DNA of 41,278 bases from Actinomycetota bacterium (GCA_003242605.1 QGUZ01000010.1:1-41278), one strand, 5' to 3'; positions 25,751 to 35,031 are shown, counted from the stretch's first letter. The notes: generated by a model not told the origin, from the letters alone. A program made the numbers and translations.

Positions 25751-27781
25751 CTAGCCCGCGAGCGGCCCGGGCAGCGGGCGGGTGTGCACCACGGTGAGCG
25801 AGGTGACCGCCCGGGTGAGCACGACGTAGAGGCGGGCGAGGCCGCGGGGCTCGGCCTCGGCGATCTCGGCGGGCTCGGCCACGATCACGTGGTCGTACTC
25901 GAGGCCCTTGGCGAGCGTGGCGGGCACGACCACGACCCGGTGGTCGCCCTCGCCGCCGTCGTCGAGCAGACCGTGCGGCACGCCGTCGAGCGCGGCGCGT
26001 ACCGCGGGCACGGCGGCGTCGGCGGCGATGACGCCGATCGAGCCCTCGCGGGCGAGCGCGGCCCGCACCGCGCCGGGCAGCGCCTCGGCGAGCGTGGCGG
26101 CGGGCCGTACCGTGAGCGAGCCGGGGCCGGGGCGCAGCGAGCGCGGCGCGGCGAGGCCGGGGGCGATGGCGGGGAGCAGGCGGGCGGCGAAGTCGAGCAC
26201 CTCCCGGGGTACCCGGAAGCCCACGGTGAGCTCGGTGACCTCGCCGTCGCTGACCCCCATGTGGCCGAGCACCTCCGCCCAGGACCGGGCCGACCAGGGG
26301 GTGGTGCCCTGCGCGAGGTCGCCGAGCACGGTCGCCGACCCGGCGCGGCACCGCCGCCCGAGCGCGCGCAGCTGCATCGGCGAGAGGTCCTGGGCCTCGT
26401 CCACCACGATGTGGCCGAGCGAGGGGGTGCGCTCGACGAGGTCGGCGAGCTCGTCGAGCAGCGCCGCGTCCGCGGCCGTCCACCTGGCGGACCGGGGCGA
26501 CCGGTACGGCTTGCGCCACAGCAGCCGCTCCCGCTCGGCCTCGGTGAGGTCGCCGCGGGCCGCGGCGGCGAGGAACTCGGGGTCGGAGTAGAGCCGGAAC
26601 AGCACCTGCTGCGGGGTGACCTTCGGCCAGACCTTGTCGAGCAGCCGCTTCACCGGCGCGGACCGGGCGACCGCGTCCTGCACCCGGTCGTCGGGCGCCT
26701 CGCCGCGGCGCTCCATCCGCACGAGCACCTCGTGGGCGAGCCGCTGCGCGAGCGCGGCGCGGCCGGGGCCGTACCGGCCGGTGCCGCGCAGCGAGGCGAC
26801 GATCTCGCGCACCTCGTGGTCGGCCACCCGGTAGCGGGTCGCGCCCCTGGTGTAGACGAGCCCCTCCTCGGGCTTGGTCACGTGCGCCCACAGCGCGCGG
26901 CGGAGCACCGCGGCCATGCGCGCGTCGCCCTTGATCGCCGCGGTCTCCGGGTCCTCCGCGGCCACGTCCCCGGACGCGCCGAGCAGCTCGGCCACGGTGG
27001 TCTGCTCCACGGTGAGCTCGCCGAGCGCGGGCAGCACCGCGGAGATGTAGCCGAGGAAGGCCCGGTTCGGGCCAACGATCAGCACGCCGTCGCGCTGCAG
27101 CCGCTCGCGGTGGGTGAACAGCAGGTAGGCGGCGCGGTGCAGGCCGACCGCGGTCTTCCCGGTGCCGGGCGCGCCCTGCACGCAGACCGTCCTGGCCAGG
27201 TCGCGGCGGACGATCTCGTCCTGGTCCGGCTGGATGGTGGCGACGATGTCGCGCATCGGGCCGGTGCGGGGCCGCTCGATCTCCTCGGTGAGGATGCGCG
27301 AGGTGCCGAGCGGCTCGCCGCGGTCGAGGTGCTCGTCCTCGTACGCGGTGAGCTCGCCGCCGCGGTGGCCGAACCGGCGGCGCAGCCGTACCCCCATCGG
27401 GTCGGCGGGCCCGGCCTGGTAGAACGCCCGGGAGACCGGCGCCCGCCAGTCGATCACGAGCGGGCGGCCGTCGCCGTCGTGCACGTGGCGGCGGCCCACG
27501 TGGATCGTGTGCGGCAGGTCGTCGTCGGCGGCCCGGTCGAGGCGGCCGAAGAACAGCGGGGTGTCGGGGAGGTCGGCGAGCGCGGCGATGCGCCGGTCGA
27601 GGGCGTGCCGCAGGATCTCCTGGGAGACCCAGTCGCCCGCGGCGTCGGCGGACAGCGACTCGGCGTGCTCGCGCATGGCGCGCAGCGCCGCCCGGGCCGC
27701 GGCGAGGTGGGCGCGTTCCCGGGCGAGTACCTCGTCTCCGGACTCCTCGGCTATGTCGGGCGCGAGCCGGTGCGCGGGCAT
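25751..27781 (-). CDS. HelD/HelR-like UvrD-superfamily helicase
   Basis: The 676-residue protein is a superfamily 1 motor of the HelD type, proteins that bind RNA polymerase and free it from stalled complexes; the related actinobacterial HelR gives rifampicin tolerance. The N-terminus (about 1-70) is a charged helical arm, as in HelD. Walker A is GAPGTGKTA in VCVQGAPGTGKTAVGLH, Walker B is HIVVDEAQDLSPMQL, and motif VI is ARLYVVLTRAVTSLTVVH. An SF1 family member of repair type (UvrD/Rep) is less likely because of the arm and PLVIDWRAPVSRAFYQ motif. ATG 27781 has GGAGG seven bases upstream. It is convergent with groEL. Repeats at 27885-27936 lie 100-155 bases upstream. Confidence 0.88.
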   Translation of the reverse strand: MPAHRLAPDIAEESGDEVLARERAHLAAARAALRAMREHAESLSADAAGDWVSQEILRHALDRRIAALADLPDTPLFFGRLDRAADDDLPHTIHVGRRHVHDGDGRPLVIDWRAPVSRAFYQAGPADPMGVRLRRRFGHRGGELTAYEDEHLDRGEPLGTSRILTEEIERPRTGPMRDIVATIQPDQDEIVRRDLARTVCVQGAPGTGKTAVGLHRAAYLLFTHRERLQRDGVLIVGPNRAFLGYISAVLPALGELTVEQTTVAELLGASGDVAAEDPETAAIKGDARMAAVLRRALWAHVTKPEEGLVYTRGATRYRVADHEVREIVASLRGTGRYGPGRAALAQRLAHEVLVRMERRGEAPDDRVQDAVARSAPVKRLLDKVWPKVTPQQVLFRLYSDPEFLAAAARGDLTEAERERLLWRKPYRSPRSARWTAADAALLDELADLVERTPSLGHIVVDEAQDLSPMQLRALGRRCRAGSATVLGDLAQGTTPWSARSWAEVLGHMGVSDGEVTELTVGFRVPREVLDFAARLLPAIAPGLAAPRSLRPGPGSLTVRPAATLAEALPGAVRAALAREGSIGVIAADAAVPAVRAALDGVPHGLLDDGGEGDHRVVVVPATLAKGLEYDHVIVAEPAEIAEAEPRGLARLYVVLTRAVTSLTVVHTRPLPGPLAG

Positions 27782-27884
27782 GGGAGAACCTCCAGCTTCT
27801 CGTCGGACTTCTCGGCGGGCTTCTCGCCGGCGCCGTCGCCGCGGGCGCCTGCGGGCGCGGCGGCGCGCCTTACGGGCACACGAC

Positions 27885-27936
27885 GGGGACGCGTGCCGGG
27901 GCACGCGTCGGGACACGTGCGTGGGGACACGTGCGG
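27885..27936. repeat. Four imperfect ~13-bp tandem repeats with CACGTG/ACGCGT cores
   Basis: Units begin GGGG-ACGCGTGC (27885), GGGG-CACGCGTC (27898), GGG-ACACGTGC (27910) and GGGG-ACACGTGC (27923). They lie 100-155 bases upstream of the helicase start, so they could be a set of operator sites. Confidence 0.55.
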
Positions 27937-28070
27937 GAACGGTGCGTACCGCGGCCGTGCGGCGGCCGCGCGCGATGACGTCGGTGGTACGGCGGGCCCG
28001 GGACTCGGCCGGGCGGCTTCTCGGCCGGACCGCTCGCGACGGGACGGCCGGACGACCCGGCCGGAGCAAC

Positions 28071-28130
28071 CAGGCCGGGGGAGCCCGGCCCAAGGAACGC
28101 CAGGCCGGAAAAGCCCGGCCCAAGAAACAG
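28071..28130. repeat. Two copies of a 30-bp tandem repeat with hairpin units
   Basis: 28071-28100 and 28101-28130 are identical at about 24 of 30 positions. Each unit contains a small inverted repeat of the GGCCGG...CCGGCC type. The function is unknown. Confidence 0.6.
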
Positions 28131-28408
28131 GGTCCGGCGGGTCGGTCGGAGGGTGCGATCAGGGCACCGGCCAGAGGGCCGGGGCGGGTTCCGCCGGTGG
28201 TACCGCTCGGCGGGCACCCGGCCGTGGCGGACGGGGCAGGCAGTCTACTCCCGCGGATCCGCGTGATCAAACGCGCCGCGGGACGGGGGATCGGCGCGGC
28301 GGCCGCGCGGGCCGGGGCCGTACGCCGCCTCCCGCGGCGGGCGACGACGCCGGAACTTCGACCGTCGCACTGATTCCATACGAGTGGAAACAGCGGTATT
28401 TTCGGCCT

Positions 28409-28855
28409 GTGACATCGATCTTCGGCACACCGGACGGGCGCTCCGACGACGCGCCCGAGACGACGCTCGAGGCGCGGGCCGCGGGCGCGTCCGGCGGTGG
28501 GCGCGGTGTGCCGGGGGGCGAGGGCATGTGGGTGTCGCCGGTGCTCCCCACCGTGGCGAGCCTGCTGCTCGCCGCGCTGTGGGGGCTGTCGGTGTTCGCC
28601 GGCTGGGGGCTCGAGGCGTTCTGCTCGGCGGAGGAGGAGACCGAGGCGTGCCGGGAGCGCCTCGGGGCCGTCCCGTTCGGGTCCGCCGTCTTCGCGGTAA
28701 CCGCGGCGCTGTGCACCGCCGGCGCCTGGCTCGGGCCGGTCGCGCGCCGGGATCCGGGCCGGTTCGCGATGTTGATGACGGCGGCCCTGATCTGCTGGCT
28801 GATCGCCGAGGGCGTGCTGTTCGTCGGGGGCGTGCTCGATCAGCACGGTGGATGA
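28409..28855 (+). CDS. Small membrane protein of unknown function
   Basis: I do not recognise the family. The ~148-residue product has a Gly/Ala-rich cytoplasmic start and three hydrophobic segments: about 45-65 (VLPTVASLLLAALWGLSVFA), 85-108 and 118-143 (LMTAALICWLIAEGVLFVGG). Between the first two is a Cys-containing acidic loop with CSAEEETEACRE. The start is uncertain: GTG 28409 has no Shine-Dalgarno sequence but lies 10 bases after an AT-rich TATTTT, which would suit a leaderless transcript; ATG 28526 is the alternative. The transmembrane pattern and codon use support a real gene. Confidence 0.65.
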   Translation: MTSIFGTPDGRSDDAPETTLEARAAGASGGGRGVPGGEGMWVSPVLPTVASLLLAALWGLSVFAGWGLEAFCSAEEETEACRERLGAVPFGSAVFAVTAALCTAGAWLGPVARRDPGRFAMLMTAALICWLIAEGVLFVGGVLDQHGG

Positions 28856-29055
28856 CCCGGTTCCACCGGGATGCGGGCGTCACCCGTGACTCGCCGGAAT
28901 CATCCGGGTATGTCAGGGATCGGGGGACAAGGGGGTCATCACAGCGAGCGAGGGGGGTGACGAGACTTGGCGACGGTTCGCGGTGTCTCCTGGGTTCGCG
29001 GCGTCTCCTGGAGCTGATCCGCCGCAGACGCCGGGAGCGGGCGGCGTGCCCGCGG

Positions 29056-30702
29056 TCAGTCACCCGCGAGCACGTCGTCCGCATCGACGATCCGGTAGGC
29101 GTACCCCTGCTCGGCGAGGAACCGCTGCCGGTGCGCCGCGTACTCCTGGTCCTTGGTGTCGCGGCTCACCACCGCGTAGAACCGCGCCCCGCCGCCGTCC
29201 GGCTTGGGCCGCAGCACCCGGCCGAGCCGCTGCGCCTCCTCCTGGCGGGAGCCGAAGGTGCCCGACACCTGGATGGCGACCGTGGCCTCGGGCAGGTCGA
29301 TCGAGAAGTTCGCCACCTTCGACACCACGAGCACCGGGATCTTCCCCGCGCGGAACTCCTGGAACAGCCGCTCCCGCTCGCGCACCGTGGTCTCGCCCTT
29401 GACCACCGGCGCGCCGAGGTGCCGCCCCAGCTCGTCGAGCTGGTCGATGTACTGCCCGATCACCAGCACCCGCTCGCCCGCGTGCCGCCGCACCAGGGCC
29501 TCGGCGACCCGCGTCTTCGCCGGGGTGGTGGCGCACAGCCGGTACTGGTCGTCCGGCTCGGCCATCGCGTAGGCGAGCCGCTCCTCGTCGGAGAGGGTGA
29601 CCCGCACCTCGACGCAGTCGGCCGGCGCGATCCAGCCCTGGTTCTCCATCTCCTTCCACGGCGCGTCGTATCGCTTCGGCCCGATCAGGGAGAACACGTC
29701 CCCCTCCCGGCCGTCCTCGCGCACCAGCGTCGCGGTGAGCCCGAGCCGCCGCCGCGCCTGCAGGTCGGCGGTGCGGCGGAAGATCGGCGCGGGCAGCAGG
29801 TGCACCTCGTCGTAGATGATCAGGCCCCAGTCGCGGGCGTCGAACAGCTCCAGGTGCCGGTAGACGCCCTGCCGCTTGGTGGTCATCACCTGGTAGGTGG
29901 CGATCGTGACCGGCCGGATCTCCTTGCGGGTCCCGGTGTACTCGCCGATCTCGTCCGCGGTGAGCGAGGTACGGCGCAGCAGCTCCTGCTTCCACTGGTG
30001 CGCGGAGACCGTGTTCGTCACCAGGATCAGCGTGGTCGCCTGGGCGCGCGCCATCGCCGCCGCGCCGACGATCGTCTTGCCCGCGCCGCACGGCAGCACG
30101 ACCACGCCCGACCCGCCGGCCCAGAACGCGTCCGCGGCCTCGCGCTGGTAGTCGCGCAGCCGCCAGCCGTCCTCCACCAGCTCGATCGGGTGGTGCTCGC
30201 CGTCGACGTATCCCGCCAGGTCCTCGGCGGGCCAGCCGAGCTTGAGCAGCGCCTGCTTGAGCGTGCCCCGCTCGGACGGGTGCACCGCGACCGTGTCCTC
30301 GTCGAACCGCCGCCCGAGCAGCGGTTTCACGCTTTTCGCGCGCAGCACCTCCTCGAGCACGGCCCGGTCGGTGGTGGTGAGCACCAGGCCGTAGGACGGG
30401 TGCTTCTCCAGCCGTAGCCGGCCGTACCGGGACATCGTCTCGGCGACGTCCACCAGCAGCGCGTGCGGCACCGGGTAGCGGCTGTAGCGGAGCAGCGCGT
30501 CGACCACCTGCTCGGCGTCGTGCCCGGCGGCCCGGGCGTTCCACAGCGCGAGCGGGGTCACCCGGTAGGTGTGCACGTGCTCGGGGGCGCGCTCCAGCTC
30601 GGCGAACGGCGCGATCGCCCGGCGGCACTCGTCGGCCATGGGGTGGCCGACCTCCAGCAGCAGGGTCTTGTCCGACTGCACGATCAGCGGGCCATCGTTC
30701 AC
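29056..30702 (-). CDS. XPB-type DNA repair helicase
   Basis: The 548-residue superfamily 2 protein resembles eukaryotic/archaeal XPB, a 3'-5' DNA-unwinding motor. An N-terminal XPB/Ssl2-like domain (about 1-115) includes TLLLEVGHPMADECRRAIAP and RYSRYPVPHALLVDVAETM. The motor follows: Walker A CGAGKT in LPCGAGKTIVGAAAMA, DEVH (motif II), TATLVREDGREGD and motif VI QRLGRVLRPK. ATP hydrolysis and DNA duplex opening are expected; the bacterial role, probably repair, is not settled. GTG 30702 has GGGAG six bases upstream; the open frame beyond it is noise. A protein sharing its N-terminal domain is encoded by the gene at 31548, two genes upstream on the same strand. Confidence 0.95.
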   Translation of the reverse strand: MNDGPLIVQSDKTLLLEVGHPMADECRRAIAPFAELERAPEHVHTYRVTPLALWNARAAGHDAEQVVDALLRYSRYPVPHALLVDVAETMSRYGRLRLEKHPSYGLVLTTTDRAVLEEVLRAKSVKPLLGRRFDEDTVAVHPSERGTLKQALLKLGWPAEDLAGYVDGEHHPIELVEDGWRLRDYQREAADAFWAGGSGVVVLPCGAGKTIVGAAAMARAQATTLILVTNTVSAHQWKQELLRRTSLTADEIGEYTGTRKEIRPVTIATYQVMTTKRQGVYRHLELFDARDWGLIIYDEVHLLPAPIFRRTADLQARRRLGLTATLVREDGREGDVFSLIGPKRYDAPWKEMENQGWIAPADCVEVRVTLSDEERLAYAMAEPDDQYRLCATTPAKTRVAEALVRRHAGERVLVIGQYIDQLDELGRHLGAPVVKGETTVRERERLFQEFRAGKIPVLVVSKVANFSIDLPEATVAIQVSGTFGSRQEEAQRLGRVLRPKPDGGGARFYAVVSRDTKDQEYAAHRQRFLAEQGYAYRIVDADDVLAGD

Positions 30703-30940
30703 TGGGCGCTCCCGAATCCTGTCGCGATGGTGACGAGCCGGCGACGCGCCACGCCGCGCACGCGCGCCTGCCCGGCCCCGGCCGTCCGGGGCCGGCGCCC
30801 GCCGGGCCGCGTCCCCGGGCCCGCCGGGCCACGGTACGGCGCGCCGCGGCGGCACCGTCCTCTATCCAACACGACCGGCGGCCGAATCCGTCCCCACCTG
30901 CGGGAACGGGCCGCGCGGACCCGGGTGGCCCGGGGAACGG

Positions 30941-31498
30941 TCAGGCCCCGCTGCCGATCGCGAGCGTGATGCCGAACATGAACAGCGCGACGATCAGGCC
31001 GACGTTGACGCCGACCGCGATCCACGCCCACTTCAGCAGGCCGCGCGCGGTCTCCGGCTGGACGTCCACCTTGCTCAGCGCGATGCCGGAGAGGATCGCG
31101 CCCGCGATGCCGCCGGGCGAGACGTAGCAGCTCAGCGCGAGCACGATGGTGACGACGAGCGCGACGATCGCATGCGTGCGCAGGCCGTCGTTGCGCGGCG
31201 GGTACGGGTGCGGGCCGTACCCGGGCGCGGCGTAGGGCTGCTGCTCGACGCCGTACGCCGCCTGGTCGTAGGCGTTCTGCCACCCGGGGGTGGCCTGCCC
31301 CGGCTGCGCGTACCCCGGGTCGGCGTACCCCGGCTGCCCGTAGCCCTGGTCGTACCCGGGCTGTCCGTGGCCCTGGTCATAGCCCGGCTGGCCATAGCCC
31401 GGCTGCTCGTATCCGGAACCCTCCTGGTAGCCGTACGGCCCGGCGGGCGGCTGCCAATCCCGCGGATCCGATCCCGGCTGATATCCGCCGTGGCTCAC
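30941..31498 (-). CDS. DUF4190 membrane protein with Gly/Tyr/Gln-rich repeats
   Basis: The 185-residue product begins with a disordered cytoplasmic part (about 1-100) made of repeats such as GQPGYDQG and PGYAQPG. Two transmembrane helices follow: about 110-145 (IVALVVTIVLALSCYVSPGG, then AGAILSGIALSKV) and 155-180 (WAWIAVGVNVGLIVALFMFG). This is the DUF4190 layout, frequent in actinobacteria and of unknown function. The repeats are visible at DNA level (about 31320-31430). The GTG start has only a weak purine stretch upstream. It sits between the XPB helicase and its related gene, on the same strand, with 238 bases before the helicase. Confidence 0.88.
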   Translation of the reverse strand: MSHGGYQPGSDPRDWQPPAGPYGYQEGSGYEQPGYGQPGYDQGHGQPGYDQGYGQPGYADPGYAQPGQATPGWQNAYDQAAYGVEQQPYAAPGYGPHPYPPRNDGLRTHAIVALVVTIVLALSCYVSPGGIAGAILSGIALSKVDVQPETARGLLKWAWIAVGVNVGLIVALFMFGITLAIGSGA

Positions 31499-31547
31499 GT
31501 CTCTGCTCTCGCTTCACTCACTGGCGCTGATAGGCCGACACATACCA

Positions 31548-33959
31548 TCATTCATCGTTTTCGCCCGCCATGGTGGACACGCCGGTTATCCGGTGCACGG
31601 CGAACCGGTGGACCGCGGCGCGGGTCCGGTCGTACGCGGTGAGCTGCCCGCCCTCCAGGCGCGCGGGCTCGACGATCCGGCTCGTGGCGCGGCCCTGTGA
31701 GTCGAGGTACCCGATCCACACCCGCGACCCCCGCCGGATCGCCTCCTGCAGCACCGCGAGCGTGGTCGCCACCGGCGAGCGCGGCGGCTCGCCCTCGGGC
31801 GCCTCGCCGTGGCGCGCCGCCGCCGCCCGCGCCCGGTCCCCGGCCCGCATCGCGCGCACCACGGCGTCGGCCACGTGCGGCTCCGGCGCGACCTCCGGCG
31901 GCGCCCCGCGCGGCTCGGCCCCCGGATCGGCCCGGCGCGCGTCCGCCCGCGCCACGAGCACCGCCCCCTCCGCCGACTCGGCGACCGGCGCGTACCCCAT
32001 CGCGCGCAGCGAGTCCACCAGCGCGGCCCGCGCCGTCCGCGAGATGATCACCGTCGGGGCGAGCCGCCGCAGCCGGAGCGGCGCCGCCCGCCGGTCGGCC
32101 ATCACCTCGTCGAGCACTGCCGGGTCGTCGCACCGCACGTACGCGCTCGCCGTGCCGACCCGGATGCGGCCGTGCCGCCGCGCCACGTCGGCCACCAGGT
32201 AGCGCAGCGGCTGCGGCACCGGCGTGGCCGAGTGCCGCTCCAGCATGGCGACGAGCTCGTCGGCGGTGTGCCCGGCGTCGAGCGCCCGCCGGATCGACGC
32301 CTCGGTGAACCGGTAGACGGTCGCCCCGCCCTTCGACTCCACCTCCGCGGCGAGCGCGAGCCACCGGCCCAGCTCGGCCGTGAGCGGGCCGGGCGCGACC
32401 GCGGTGAGGTCGCCCTGCAGCAGCACGTGGTCGACCGGCTCGGGCAGCAGCGGGGCGAGGGCCGCGGCCGCGCGCTCCGGGCCGTCCGCGACCAGCGCCC
32501 GGCCGTGCCCGGCGAGCGCGCCGAGGCCGGTGACGCCGAGCCGTTCCGCCTCGTGCAGGGTGAAGTCGGCGAACCGGTCCCGGTACGGCCCGCGCCGCCG
32601 CGGCCGCTCCCAGTCGAGCCGGGCGACCACCGCGTCGCGGTCCGGGGCGAAGCCGGGCTCGGCCGCGGCGAGCACCCGAAGCACGGCCGCGCGGACCTCG
32701 GCCGCGGCGGGCCGCCGCAGGCCGGGGTGGAGCGCGTTGAGCAGCCGGTCGCGCTCGTCGCGGTCCCCGGCGAGGCCGGGGGCGCGCTCGGTGGCGAGCC
32801 ACGCCGCCGCGAGCGCCGCCCAGCGGTCCTCCAGCGGCCTGCGGAGCCAGGCGTCGTAGGCCGGGGTGGGCAGCCACTCGCCCTCCACCGACCCGCCGGA
32901 GGCGATCAGCCCGGCGGCGTAGGCGACCTCGGCCACGAGGGCGGCGTCGGGCTCGGGCACGTCGAGCAGGGCCGCGGCGCGCCGCAGGTCCCGTACGGCG
33001 AGGCCGCCGGAGCGCAGCACGCCCGGCGGGTCCACGCCCCAGTGCTCGCACAGCTCCTCCACCAGGCGGGTGAAGGCGAACGCCTGCCCGGCCGCGGTGC
33101 GGTCGGCCAGCGCGGGGTCGCGCCGCCGCCCGGCCGGCTCGGCGGGCCGGTGCCGCAGCCCCCGGTGCACCCGCCCGCCGCGCAGCACCAGCGCCACCTC
33201 GCGCGGCAGCGTCACCGTGTCCGCGCCGGTCGCGGCGAGCAGGCCGCGGGCGAGCAGCTCGTCCATCGGGCTGCGGGCCGTCGCCGCCCGCACCTCGCGC
33301 CGCGCGTTCGGCACCTGGCCGGTCGGCGGCCCCCAGGTGAGCGCCTCCAGCGCCGCCCGGGCCCGCGGGGAGACCGCGGCCACGGCCCGCTCCACCGTCG
33401 CGGGGTCGGCGAGCAGCGCGGCGAGGCGCTCGGCGGCCGTGCCGCGGCCCGTGTCGCCCGTGCCGGCCGCGCCGGCGGCGCAGGGCCGCAGGTCGTCGAG
33501 GATGGCGGCGAGCCGCTCCGGCGGGTGGTGGCGGAACGCCTCGGCCGCGGGCGGGCCCAGCCCGGCCGGCGGCTCGAGCGCCTTGTCCACCCCGGGCGCG
33601 AGCCGCAGCGCGTCGTCGGGCCCGTAGACGAGGGCGAGCGTGCGCAGCCGGTCCACGGTCCGCCGCAGCGCCGCCGGGAAGCCGGCCTCCGCATCCGGGT
33701 CGAGCGCGCGGCCGACCGTCTCGGCCAGGCGCGCGTGGTCCACCGGCTCGCCCGCGACCAGCAGCGTCTCGAGCACGGCGAGCGCGAACCGATCGAGCCG
33801 ATCGAGGGCGCGCGCGACCGCGGACGGCGTCGCCGCCCGCGCGGCGAGGGCCTCCAGGTGCGCGGGCACCGGGGTGACCAGCTCGGGGCGCGCGGTGACC
33901 AGGGCGCGCAGCTCCTCGTCGGTGCGGCCACGCAGCCAGGCGGCGAACTCCCCGGTCAT
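31548..33959 (-). CDS. XPB N-terminal-domain protein with C-terminal WYL domain
   Basis: The 803-residue protein has three parts. Residues about 1-400 are helical and repeat-like, without a family name I can give. About 505-625 are an XPB/Ssl2-like N-terminal domain: LQGDLTAVAPGPLTAELGRW, then AGHTADELVAMLERHSATPV and LRYLVADVARRHGRIRVG. It aligns by eye with residues about 8-115 of the XPB helicase downstream (both have AGHxAExxxxxLxRxS-xPVP). The C-terminus (about 740-803) is WYL-like: RRGSRVWIGYLDSQGRATSR, EPARLEGGQLTAYDRTRAAV and FAVHRITGV. There are no helicase motifs, so it is probably a partner or regulator. ATG 33959 has GAGGGG almost adjacent to it; the open frame upstream is noise. 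Confidence 0.85.
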   Translation of the reverse strand: MTGEFAAWLRGRTDEELRALVTARPELVTPVPAHLEALAARAATPSAVARALDRLDRFALAVLETLLVAGEPVDHARLAETVGRALDPDAEAGFPAALRRTVDRLRTLALVYGPDDALRLAPGVDKALEPPAGLGPPAAEAFRHHPPERLAAILDDLRPCAAGAAGTGDTGRGTAAERLAALLADPATVERAVAAVSPRARAALEALTWGPPTGQVPNARREVRAATARSPMDELLARGLLAATGADTVTLPREVALVLRGGRVHRGLRHRPAEPAGRRRDPALADRTAAGQAFAFTRLVEELCEHWGVDPPGVLRSGGLAVRDLRRAAALLDVPEPDAALVAEVAYAAGLIASGGSVEGEWLPTPAYDAWLRRPLEDRWAALAAAWLATERAPGLAGDRDERDRLLNALHPGLRRPAAAEVRAAVLRVLAAAEPGFAPDRDAVVARLDWERPRRRGPYRDRFADFTLHEAERLGVTGLGALAGHGRALVADGPERAAAALAPLLPEPVDHVLLQGDLTAVAPGPLTAELGRWLALAAEVESKGGATVYRFTEASIRRALDAGHTADELVAMLERHSATPVPQPLRYLVADVARRHGRIRVGTASAYVRCDDPAVLDEVMADRRAAPLRLRRLAPTVIISRTARAALVDSLRAMGYAPVAESAEGAVLVARADARRADPGAEPRGAPPEVAPEPHVADAVVRAMRAGDRARAAAARHGEAPEGEPPRSPVATTLAVLQEAIRRGSRVWIGYLDSQGRATSRIVEPARLEGGQLTAYDRTRAAVHRFAVHRITGVSTMAGENDE

Positions 33960-34332
33960 CCCCTCAATCGTAGGGACGCACCCCACCGGCCCGCCCCCGT
34001 GGCGAGACGGCGCGGACACGGGTGGTGACGCCGTGGGGCCGGCCGGGCGCGGCCGCCGACCCCGGGCGGTCGCGGGCCGTCCCGCCGGCGAGACCCGGCG
34101 GCCGGAAAATCCCGGCAAACCGCGCGGCGATCCGCGCCGGAGCGGGGGATCGGACCGTCATTCCGCCACGTATCGGGGAAACATCGCATGGAGCGGCGAG
34201 CGCGGCACGCGGCCGCGGCCCCGCCGCCGCCGGCCCGCCGTACCCGGCGCCCGGCGCGGAACGGCCGTGAGTCGCGGTCACTTCGCCGATACGGGTTAGG
34301 CCAAGCGCCGCGGGATTTGGCATGCTTCAAGT
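33960..34332. other. Intergenic region between divergent genes
   Basis: About 370 bases hold the starts of the WYL-ended gene (minus) and the HAD gene (plus). I see no gene or structured element, only GC-rich sequence with a slightly AT-richer part at 34262-34330, which probably contains the HAD promoter. Confidence 0.5.
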
Positions 34333-34968
34333 GTGGGGAGATCGGTGGGATTCGACCTTGACCTGACGCTGGCGGACACGCGCAGGGGCATCGCGGCGAC
34401 CTACGACAGGCTGTCCGAGCGGCTCGGCGTGTTCATCGACAGCGCGGTCGCGGTGAGCAGGCTCGGTCCGCCGCTCGAGAGCGAGCTGGCGCACTGGCTG
34501 CCGCCGGAGGAGATCCCCGCGGCCGCCGCGCTGTTCCGCAGCATGTACCCCGAGATCGCCGTGCCCGCCACCACCGCGATGCGGGGCGCCGCCGAGGCCG
34601 TCGACGCGGTACGGCGAGCCGGCGGCGGGGTCATCGTCGTCACCGGGAAACACCCCGACCTTGCCCGCCGTACGCTGGACCATCTCGGCATCGAGGTGGA
34701 CGAGGTGGCCGGGATGGTGTTCGGCGCGGCGAAGGGAGCGGCGCTCACCGAGTTCGGCGCGCAGGCCTACGTCGGTGACCACATCGCCGACATCGAGGCG
34801 GCGCGGGCGGCCGGGGCGGTGAGCGTCGCGGTGGCCACCGGACCCTACACCGCCGACGAGCTCCGGGATCACGGGGCGGACGTCGTGTTGCCGGACTTGA
34901 CGGCGTTCGTCGCGTGGTACGAGGAGTGGCGGGTTAGCGAAACAGGCACGGTTTCGACGGTCACCTGA
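34333..34968 (+). CDS. HAD-family hydrolase (phosphoglycolate-phosphatase-like)
   Basis: The 211-residue product is a HAD-superfamily phosphatase with a helical cap. Motif I is FDLDLTLADTRRG (residues 7-19, nucleophile Asp8 with D10), motif II is VIVVTGKHPDLARR, motif III lies in AAKGAALTEFGA and motif IV is YVGDHIADIEAARAAGA. The phosphorylated substrate cannot be read from the sequence; phosphoglycolate or a nucleotide phosphate are typical. The start is uncertain: GTG 34333 or GTG 34345, the latter preceded by GGGGAG. The extended cold-shock gene follows 63 bases downstream on the same strand. Confidence 0.9.
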   Translation: MGRSVGFDLDLTLADTRRGIAATYDRLSERLGVFIDSAVAVSRLGPPLESELAHWLPPEEIPAAAALFRSMYPEIAVPATTAMRGAAEAVDAVRRAGGGVIVVTGKHPDLARRTLDHLGIEVDEVAGMVFGAAKGAALTEFGAQAYVGDHIADIEAARAAGAVSVAVATGPYTADELRDHGADVVLPDLTAFVAWYEEWRVSETGTVSTVT

Positions 34969-35031
34969 GCTTTCAGGTGGGCATAACCTACTTCCATTCA
35001 TCTCCACGACTGTCTGAACGAGGTCACCCCT

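Larger units (their letters stand above)
27782..28408. other. Repeat-containing intergenic region between divergent genes
   Basis: About 630 bases hold the promoter side of the helicase gene and of the small membrane protein gene. Frames across it encode only Arg/Ala/Pro-rich noise. Two repeat clusters, at 27885-27936 and 28071-28130, are annotated separately. Confidence 0.5.

Noticed and set aside
23700..26891. 1,063-codon minus-strand open frame
   Set aside because: It is the antisense shadow of groEL and an out-of-frame reading of the helicase gene.
27885..27936. CRISPR array
   Set aside because: Units are only ~13 bp, directly adjacent and without spacers, so it is a simple tandem repeat.
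25658..28408. Long plus-strand frame leading into the small membrane protein
   Set aside because: The part before 28409 is antisense to the helicase gene and gives low-complexity Arg/Gly/Val sequence. Only the end, from 28409, has transmembrane segments and looks real.
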